DNA of 64,000 bases from Burkholderia contaminans (GTDB taxonomy: Bacteria; Pseudomonadota; Gammaproteobacteria; Burkholderiales; Burkholderiaceae): positions 744,001-808,000 of the forward strand of contig NZ_CP090642.1 of the NCBI RefSeq assembly GCF_029633825.1, read 5' to 3'. Made by a program: the position numbers and the translations under genes. This document shows positions 53,773-61,000 of the stretch, piece by piece. The notes beneath the pieces were generated by a model. The model ran no database searches. It was not told the DNA's origin and saw only the letters and a list, made by a program, of their open reading frames with translations. Each line of letters opens with the position of its first letter. Positions within the stretch are counted from its first letter, which is position 1.

Positions 53773-55317
53773 TTAGCGGCCGACGCAGGCGCGCAGCGTT
53801 GTCGCGTGACGCTGCGCTTCGTCCGCATCGACGATGTTCGCGAACCCGATGACGAGGCCGCGCGGCGTGAGCGGCGTGTGGCTGTTCGTATACCAGATCG
53901 ACAGCGGCACGACCGCGAGCCCGGCGTCGCGGGCGCGTGCGGCGACGGCGACGTCGTCGACCGGCCCCTCGGGCCCGTCGGTGAATCGCACCGCGAACTG
54001 GATGCCGCCCACCGGCAATTCGACGATCAGCCGCTCGCGGAACGCCTCGCGCAATGCATGCACGATCAGCATGCGGCGCTCGCCGTACAGCGCGCGCATG
54101 CGCTTCAGATGGCGGGCAAAGTGCCCCTGTTCGATGAAATCCGCCAGAGCCGCCTGCAGGAGCGGTGGCGACCCGGCATTCATGCTGCACGCCACTCGTT
54201 CGACGCGCTCCACGGCGCGCTCCGGCACGACCGCGTAGGCGAGCCGCAAACCGGGGTACATCGCCTTGCTGAAGGTACTGCAATAGATCACGCGATCGCG
54301 CCGGTCGAGACTCTTCAACGCGGGCAGCGGGCGGCCGAGATAGCGAAACTCGCTGTCGTAGTCGTCCTCGACGATCCACCCCGACTTTTTTTCCGCCCAG
54401 TCGAGCAACGCGATGCGGCGGGACAGCGACAGCGTATGCCCGAGCGGACTCTGATGCGACGGCGTCACCACCGCGAAGCGTGCCTGTGCGTCCAGCTGCA
54501 TGCCGCGTTCGACGTCGATCCCGTCGGCGTCCACCGGCACGGGGACGAGTTGTACGCCGGTCTCGGACAGGAACCCGCGTGCGAGCAGATAGCCGGGATC
54601 CTCGAACCACACGCGCTCGTCCGCCCGCGCGAGGCTGCGCAGTATGAGTTCCAGCGTGGCGCGGTAGCCGCCGGTGACGAACACCTGTTCCGGCATGCAG
54701 GTGACGCCGCGCGACAGCGTCAGATAGGTGGCGATGTGTTCGCGCAGCGGCCGGTAGCCGGCCGGATTCGGATAGCCGAGCAGCGCACGTTCGCCGCTGC
54801 GCGCGCGCTGCGACACGAGCCGGTGCCAGACCTTGCGCGGAAACGCGTCGAGCGCCGGGAGCCCGGGTTGCAGCGGGCTCGGCTCGCCGCTCATCGCGAC
54901 GGCGATCGGCTGCGGGCGCGGCGACGGCAGGAGGTCGGCGGGCGCGACCGACGGGGCCGCCGGGGCCGACGCCCGAGGCGGGCTCGCCGGTTCGCCGGGC
55001 CGGTTCGGCGGTGCGCCGGTGCGCGGAGGCGACGCCCGGGTGAGCGAGACCGGCAGCGACGGCGAGACGAACGTGCCTGCCGCGCCGCGCATCTGCAGAT
55101 AGCCCTCGTCGACCAGGATCGTATAGGCCTGTTCGACGGTGCCGCGCGCCGTGTTCAGTTGCGTCGCCAGGCCGCGCAGCGCGGGTACGCGGTCGCCGGG
55201 GCGCAGGTGGCCGGCGGCGATCGCGGCCCGGAATCGCTCGCAAATCTGCAGATAGAGCGGCAACTGGTGCTGCCGATCGATTTCGATGGTCAGCGGAAGG
55301 GTGGGCTCGGACATCAC
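53773..55317 (-). CDS. MocR/PdxR-type regulator (GntR HTH fused to aminotransferase)
   Basis: 514 residues. A GntR winged HTH (about 15-80, RVPALRGLATQLNTARGTVEQAYTILVDEGYL) is joined by a Pro/Ala-rich linker to a class-I aminotransferase fold. The PLP lysine is in YCSTFSKAMYPGLRLAYAV. Such proteins regulate divergent genes with PLP or a derivative as effector. The divergent neighbour is the NmrA-like gene at 55520, 203 bases away, and direct repeats lie between (55359-55391). Start MMSEPT; the second ATG at 55314 is equally possible. Confidence 0.92.
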   Translation of the reverse strand: MMSEPTLPLTIEIDRQHQLPLYLQICERFRAAIAAGHLRPGDRVPALRGLATQLNTARGTVEQAYTILVDEGYLQMRGAAGTFVSPSLPVSLTRASPPRTGAPPNRPGEPASPPRASAPAAPSVAPADLLPSPRPQPIAVAMSGEPSPLQPGLPALDAFPRKVWHRLVSQRARSGERALLGYPNPAGYRPLREHIATYLTLSRGVTCMPEQVFVTGGYRATLELILRSLARADERVWFEDPGYLLARGFLSETGVQLVPVPVDADGIDVERGMQLDAQARFAVVTPSHQSPLGHTLSLSRRIALLDWAEKKSGWIVEDDYDSEFRYLGRPLPALKSLDRRDRVIYCSTFSKAMYPGLRLAYAVVPERAVERVERVACSMNAGSPPLLQAALADFIEQGHFARHLKRMRALYGERRMLIVHALREAFRERLIVELPVGGIQFAVRFTDGPEGPVDDVAVAARARDAGLAVVPLSIWYTNSHTPLTPRGLVIGFANIVDADEAQRHATTLRACVGR

Positions 55318-55358
55318 GGCTTCTCAGGTCACGCACGCAGGGACAGGATCGGATCCAG

Positions 55359-55391
55359 CTTGGACTAGTCCGATCGCCGATTCTTGGCACT
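55359..55391. promoter_or_regulatory. Candidate MocR operator, two direct repeats
   Basis: CTTGGACT (55359-55366) is repeated as CTTGGCACT (55383-55391), and GGACTAGTCC (55362-55371) is a perfect palindrome. MocR proteins usually bind paired direct repeats in the shared promoter. The site lies between the two divergent genes. Confidence 0.4.
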
Positions 55392-55519
55392 GATGGATAG
55401 GACATGATTCTTCCACAATTGCGTCACGCGATGCGACGGACATGGCCGCCTTCTCCGGATCCGGCACCCGCCAAGCCTGGTCGCATTCCCGTCAAATCCA
55501 ATCGTCAGGAGATTGTGCG

Positions 55520-56263
55520 ATGAAAATCGTTGTCATCGGTGGTTCGGGCCGGATCGGCTCACGTGTCGTCACGCTGCTCGCCGAAGCGGGTCATCAGGCG
55601 CTGGCCGCCTCGCCGAGCACCGGCGTCAATACCGTCACGGGAGAGGGCCTGGCCGATGTATTGACGGACGCGGATGTCGTGGTGGACGTGGTGAACGCGC
55701 CGTCGTGGGAGCCGCAGGCGGTACTGGATTTCTTCCGCACGGCGGCACGCAATCTCGGCAAGGCCGAAGTGGCCGCGGGCGTGCGCCATCACGTCGCGCT
55801 GTCGATCGTCGGCTGCGACCGGATGCCGGAGAACGGCTATTTCCTGGCCAAGGTCGCGCAGGAGCAGGCGATCGAAGCGGCGGGCGTGCCGTACACGATC
55901 GTGCGCGCGACGCAATTCATGGAATTCATCGGCGGGATTGCGGATTTCAGCACGCAAGACGGCACGGTCCGCATCGGTGACGGCCTGTTTCAGCCGATCG
56001 CCGCGGAAGACGTGTCGGCGCTCGTCGCGCAGGTCGCGCTGGCCGCGCCGCAGAACGGCACGGTCGAGATCGCGGGCCCGGATCGCGCGCCGTTCGCGGA
56101 GATCGTCGCGCGCTACCTGAAGTCGGTCGGCGATCCGCGCGCGGTGGTGACCGATCGCGACGCCCGTTACTACGGCGGTCGCGTCGAGGAGAAATCGCTG
56201 GTGCCGCTCGGGGAGGCGCGACTCGGCCGCATTGGTCTCGACCAGTGGCTCACAAGAAGCTGA
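55520..56263 (+). CDS. NmrA-like NAD(P)-binding reductase/epimerase
   Basis: 247 residues. N-terminal Rossmann motif VVIGGSGRIGSRVV, then VVDVVNAPSWEP and VRHHVALSIVGCDRMPENGYFLAKVAQEQ, with the YxxxK (Tyr-x3-Lys) of the extended SDR group. ATG 55520 has CAGGAGA upstream. Probably a MocR target and a cytoplasmic NAD(P)H-dependent quinone or aldehyde reductase-like protein. Exact substrate unknown. Confidence 0.88.
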   Translation: MKIVVIGGSGRIGSRVVTLLAEAGHQALAASPSTGVNTVTGEGLADVLTDADVVVDVVNAPSWEPQAVLDFFRTAARNLGKAEVAAGVRHHVALSIVGCDRMPENGYFLAKVAQEQAIEAAGVPYTIVRATQFMEFIGGIADFSTQDGTVRIGDGLFQPIAAEDVSALVAQVALAAPQNGTVEIAGPDRAPFAEIVARYLKSVGDPRAVVTDRDARYYGGRVEEKSLVPLGEARLGRIGLDQWLTRS

Positions 56264-56345
56264 TTCGCGTTCGTATGTGCAGCGGTTCGCCGGCGCACGC
56301 CGGCAACGGGCAATCGAAGTGAACGACATGTCTGAGGAAGCGGAA

Positions 56346-57383
56346 ATGAATCATTCGGAACCTTCGGAGCACGGCGTTTGTCGCGACCTGATCGGTCGCG
56401 CCGATGCGCTGTCCGCGAGCTTCGGTGCGAGCTATGCAGGCATCCTCGCCTTCGTTGCAGTGGCGAGCGAGGGAAGCTTTACCAAGGCCGCCGAAAAGCT
56501 CGGCGTCGGACGGCCAGCCGTGAGCCGGAATGTCCAGAAGCTCGAAGCGCAGTTAAGTACGCGGCTGTTCCAGCGGACTACGCGCATGACCGAGCTGACG
56601 AGCGAAGGCCAGCGATTCTTCGAGAACTGCCGCCAGGGCGTCGCGCAGATCGTCGAGGCCATGAACGACATGCTGGAACTGCGGCAGGGGCCGCCGCGCG
56701 GCCTGATCCGTATCAGCTCGGCGGTGGGGTTTGGCCGGAAAATCGTTGCGCCGCTGCTGGAAACGTTTGCGCGGGCGTACCCCGACATCGTCTTCGACCT
56801 ACTGCTCGACGACCGGCCGATCGACCTAGTGTCGGAACGGATCGACGTGGCGTTTCGCAATGGCCGCATCGAGGACTCCAGCATCATTGCGCGGCAATTG
56901 ATTCCGATGCAGATGGCGCTTTGCGCAGCGCCATCGTACGTGGCAAAGCACGGGCTCCCGAAGAGTCTGGCGGATCTCGACCGGCACGAGTGCGTCAACT
57001 TCCGATTCGCGAGCGGCCGCATCTTCGAATGGGAATTCAACGTCGACGGCCGAGTACAAAAGTACTTGCCGACGTCCCGCCTCACGTTCAATGACGCGGA
57101 GCTGGTGTTGCAGGCGGTTCTACGCGGAGCGGGTATCGCGCAGATGGCGGGCTATCAGATTCGCGACCACCTTGCATCGAACGAGCTCGTCGTCGCGCTG
57201 GCGAAGTATTTGCCGGAAGATCGCGGCCACTATATCTGCTATCTCAGTCGGCAACATCTGCCGACACGCATTCGTATCTTCGTCGACTTCATGACCGAGC
57301 AAATACGCGCACTTGACCTGAACTGCATGACCCGTTTCAACCCGGATATCACGGATGAGTCATCGCCGGCATTAGCTGCTTGA
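56346..57383 (+). CDS. LysR-family transcriptional regulator
   Basis: 345 residues from ATG 56346, which has GAGGAAG at good spacing; ATG 56328 is an alternative. HTH: FVAVASEGSFTKAAEKLGVGRPAVSRNVQKLEAQLSTRLFQRTTR. A periplasmic-binding-like effector domain follows (GLIRISSAVGFGRKIVAPLLETFARAYPDIVF). It is a CrgA-type member by pattern. The C-terminal 40 residues exceed the family length. Its target is not apparent; the solo IS-end repeat begins six bases after the stop. Confidence 0.9.
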   Translation: MNHSEPSEHGVCRDLIGRADALSASFGASYAGILAFVAVASEGSFTKAAEKLGVGRPAVSRNVQKLEAQLSTRLFQRTTRMTELTSEGQRFFENCRQGVAQIVEAMNDMLELRQGPPRGLIRISSAVGFGRKIVAPLLETFARAYPDIVFDLLLDDRPIDLVSERIDVAFRNGRIEDSSIIARQLIPMQMALCAAPSYVAKHGLPKSLADLDRHECVNFRFASGRIFEWEFNVDGRVQKYLPTSRLTFNDAELVLQAVLRGAGIAQMAGYQIRDHLASNELVVALAKYLPEDRGHYICYLSRQHLPTRIRIFVDFMTEQIRALDLNCMTRFNPDITDESSPALAA

Positions 57384-57388
57384 TGGGA

Positions 57389-57439
57389 CCGGTTAGCTTA
57401 CGCGGCCCGAAAGCGGACATTTGAGCTTAGCTACTACAA
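57389..57439. repeat. IS-end-like repeat, copy 2 (no transposase nearby)
   Basis: Shares the core ACGCG-CCCGAAAGCGGACATTT and the flanks TAGC-AC-ACAA with 19357-19407. No transposase gene is beside it. Either a solo end left by excision, or a small non-autonomous element. The 275 bases after the LysR gene hold this and the inverted repeat below. Confidence 0.55.
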
Positions 57440-57528
57440 ACAAAAAATGCGATCATCAGCATTATGTCAAATAAAGAATTGACGTTAAATCTGAGCCGGA
57501 ATCGCCGCGAACTTTCGAAATGAGAAAT

Positions 57529-57600
57529 GGCGCGTCACCGATGCAACGCCGCGCGATTCGACACAATTAGTCGTTCCGCGGGCGTCACAGGTGACGCGCC
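57529..57600. repeat. 11-bp inverted repeat with 50-base loop
   Basis: GGCGCGTCACC (57529-57539) and GGTGACGCGCC (57590-57600) are perfect inverted copies. It lies downstream of the minus-strand gene at 57659 and could end its transcript. There is no T-run, so it could also be the end of a mobile element. Confidence 0.45.
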
Positions 57601-57658
57601 TGACGCGTGAAGATTCGCGGCTGCCCGGAGCATGCGGCGGCCGCGGTATCGACGTCGC

Positions 57659-57973
57659 CTACTTCTTGATCACCGGGACGGTGAGCGCGGTGACGAGCGA
57701 CGTCACGGGTGCCAGCAGACCGCCCGACGCGCTACCTCCTCCTTGCGCGGAATTGCCGTTCAGCGAAACCGCCAGCGCGGGAACGACGCCGGCCACCGAG
57801 CCGACGGCCGAACCGACCGATTGCACCGCCGCCTTGGCGATCGTCGCACCACCAGAGATGAGCGCCCCGGCGGCATTCGTCACACCGCCGACCGCGCCCG
57901 CTGCAGTGCCGCCGTTGAGCGCGACGCTCAGTGCCGGAAACGTTCCGGCGACCGCGCCGGCGGTACCGGTCAC
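57659..57973 (-). CDS. Small Ala/Gly/Val-rich protein downstream of the autotransporter
   Basis: 104 residues, codon use strongly like the other genes here. It has two similar blocks, VAGTFPALSVALNG and VAGVVPALAVSLNG, and no signal peptide. It is in the same frame as the autotransporter, starting with GTG 10 codons after that gene's TAA; the ribosome site GGGGAGGGG is about 20 bases away, which is far. It may be an independent gene or the surviving end of a longer surface protein. Product unknown. Confidence 0.5.
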   Translation of the reverse strand: MTGTAGAVAGTFPALSVALNGGTAAGAVGGVTNAAGALISGGATIAKAAVQSVGSAVGSVAGVVPALAVSLNGNSAQGGGSASGGLLAPVTSLVTALTVPVIKK

Positions 57974-58003
57974 CGTGTGCGCGAGCGGTCGCCGCCCCTC
58001 CCC

Positions 58004-61000
58004 TTAGAATTTCCACAACAGATTGCCGTACAGCGCGTGGTCGCTGATGTGGCCGCCGAGCTGGCCGCTATACGACAGGCCGAGCGACAGGTTCTTCGTC
58101 ACGGCCGCATCGACACCGACCTCGAGCACGGCCGCATCGCGCGCGATCGGCACGCCGACCACGCTGAACGGCGCGCCACCGCTCGCGAACGACAGCGCCG
58201 AAGCCGGTTGCGTGTTGCCGAACGCATGCCGCCAGCCGATCGTGCCGAAGGTCGTGACCTTGCCCTTCGTCGTGACCGCGACGTCCGTCGAAGCCCGCAG
58301 GCCGAGCGTCGAGAACCCGAGGCCCGTCGTGTCGGAATCGCCCTGCAGGGCAGCCGCACCGCCGTTCTCCTTGAAGCCGCCGGTGTGCAGGCTCGCGAAC
58401 GCGAGCCCGACGAACGGCTCGAGTTGGACGTTGCGAATCGCCGTCGAGTAACCGAGCTCGGTGAACACCTGCGTCGCGTTCGCGTCGTAGCTGGCGGTGT
58501 CGTGATCGGAGAAGCCGCCGAACGACGGATTGCGCTCGCCATGCACGCGGTACCACGACTGCGCCACGCCACCGCGCACGTTCCACGCGTCGTATCGGCC
58601 GCTCGCGTACAGCGCGATCGTCTCGCCGTTGACCTTCGCCGATTCGTTCTGGTCGGTATTGAGCTGGCTGCGCGACGCACCGCCCGCGATACCGACGCGC
58701 CAGTGGCTGCTGACCTCCGCATCCGTCCCGACGATGAAGCCGTACAGGTTGCGATCGATCGAAGCGACGCCGTCGCCGTCGAACCGGCTATGCGAGCCGT
58801 ACAGACGGCCCCACACCGCGGGCTTGAACGACTTGGCCGGCGTGCAGCCGTTCTCCGCGGCCATGCGCCGATCGAGCGCCGCCGCGTGATCGTCCGCCGA
58901 CACCGGCGCCTCGCATCCGCACAGCGCCCCGCCAGGCTGCGAACCGAGCCGCGCGCGATCGAGCACCGCATCGCGCACGTAGCGGCTATCCGACAGCAGC
59001 ACGCTTCGCGTACTCGGATACAGATCGCCGGCGAGCTGCGTGAACGCGCGGTTCGCGGTAGTCGAATCCGACGTCAGCACCGTATCGAACAGCGGGTTTC
59101 CTGCGCCGAGCGTGCCGACCGCGCCCGCCACCGCTTGCCCGTCAGGCGTCGTCGCGACCGACGAGAACGGCGTGCCGTTCGGTGTCAGCGACATCAGCAC
59201 CTGCGCCGGGTTGTACGTGAGCGTCGGCGTGAGGAACGCATACGTCGAGTTCACCGCACTGAATTGCCCCTGCACGCCCGCGCCGGCATTCACGATCGTG
59301 TAGAGCTTGCCCGGCTGGTACTGCCCGGTCGCCGCGACGACCTGCACCGCCCCGCCGTTGAGCGTCGCGGAGCCGGTTACGTCGAGGCCGCCGCTCTGCT
59401 GCGGCGTGGCGCCGACCTGCAGCGTCGAGCCCGGCTGGAAGGTCGCGTTGCCCGCGACCTTCAGCGGCTGCCCGAGCTGGAGGACCGACGCGGTGCCGCC
59501 GCCCGACACGACCAGGCCGCCGATCGTGCCCGTCCCGGTGACGGTCGCGCCGCTGCCGACGGTCACCGGCGAGCTGGCCAGCGAACCGGTGACGGCGAGC
59601 GTGCCGCCGGTCACGTTCGTCGGCCCGGACAGCGTGTTCGTCCCGCTCAGCACCTGCGCGCCCGTGCCGGCCAGCGTCAGCGGGCCGGTACCCGCGAGCG
59701 TGCCCGCGAACGAGCTGGTGCCCGCGGTATTGACCGTCAGCGGCGTGCTGCCGAGATTCACGTTCGAGCCCGTCGTACCCGACAGCGTGCCGATCGACTG
59801 CGGCGCGCTCGCAGCCGCCAGGTTCAGCGTCGCACCGCTGCCCGCGAGCATCACCGGGCTCGTCGACGCGAGGCTGCCTGAGCCGGCCAGCGCGAGCGTG
59901 CTGCCGCTGCCGATCGTCGTGTTGCCGGTGTACGTGTTGGCGCCCGTCAGCGTCTGCGTGCCGCCGCCCTGCACCGCGAAGCCGCCGGTGCCCGCGATCA
60001 TGCCGCCGAAGCTGCCGCCCGTCGGACCGGCCACGGTCAGCGTATTGCCGCCGAGATTCACGGTCGAACCGGCGGCGCCCGACAGCGCGCTCGCCGTCTG
60101 CGGCGTCCTGGCCGCGCTGACATCGAGCGTCGCGCCGTTGCCGGCCAGCGTCAGTGCGCTACCCGCCGACAGGCCGCCGTTGCCGCCGACCGCCAGCGTG
60201 CTGCCGTTGCCGATCGTCGTGCCGCCCGTGTACGAGCTCGCGCCGCTGAGGGTCGTCGTCGACGGGCCGCTCACCGCCAGGTTGCCGCCGCCCGAGATCG
60301 GGCCGCTCAGGCCGAGGTTGTTGGCGCCGCCCACCGTCAGCGTCGAACCCGTGCCGAGGGTCACGGCGTTGCCGAGCGTCGTGCCGGCCACGCTGGTGCC
60401 GAGCGTGCCGCCGTTGCCGCCGACACTCAGCGTGCCGCTGCCGAGTGCGGTCGGGGTGCCGGCGACCAGCGTGCCGCCGCCGGTGACGCTCGTGCCGCCG
60501 GTGTAGGTGTTGGCACCCGACAGCGTCGTCGTCGCCGGGCCGGTGACCGACAGATTGCCGTTACCGGAAATCGCGCCGGTCAGGCCGAGGCTGTTCGGGC
60601 CGCTTACCGTCAGCGTCGAACCCGTCCCGAGGTTCACCGCATTGGCGAGCGTCGTGCCCGGCGTGCCGGCTGCCAGCGTGCCGCCCGCGCCGCCGGTGTT
60701 CAGCGCGCCGGTCCCGAGCGCCGTGTTGCTGCCTGCGACCAGCGTGCCGCCACCGGTCAGGTTCGTGCCGCCCGAATACGTGTTCGAACCGGTCAGCGTC
60801 TCGGTGCCCGTGCCGCCGAGTGTCAGGCTGCCGCCCGTGCCGGCGATCGTGCCGCCGTACGTGCCGCTGCCCGCCCCGCCGAGCGTCAGGTTGTTGCCGC
60901 CGAGGTTGACCGTCGAACCGGCCACGCCCGACAACCCGGTCGTCGTTTGCGGCGTCGTCGCGCCGCTGACGTCGAAGGTTGCGCCCGCACCGGCCAGGTT

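Noticed and set aside
53505..53828. 107-codon minus-strand frame downstream of the MocR gene
   Set aside because: Overlaps the MocR 3' end and has no domain or ribosome site.
57632..59881. 749-codon Arg-rich plus-strand frame opposite the autotransporter barrel
   Set aside because: Composition typical of an antisense frame in GC-rich DNA; no domain or ribosome site.
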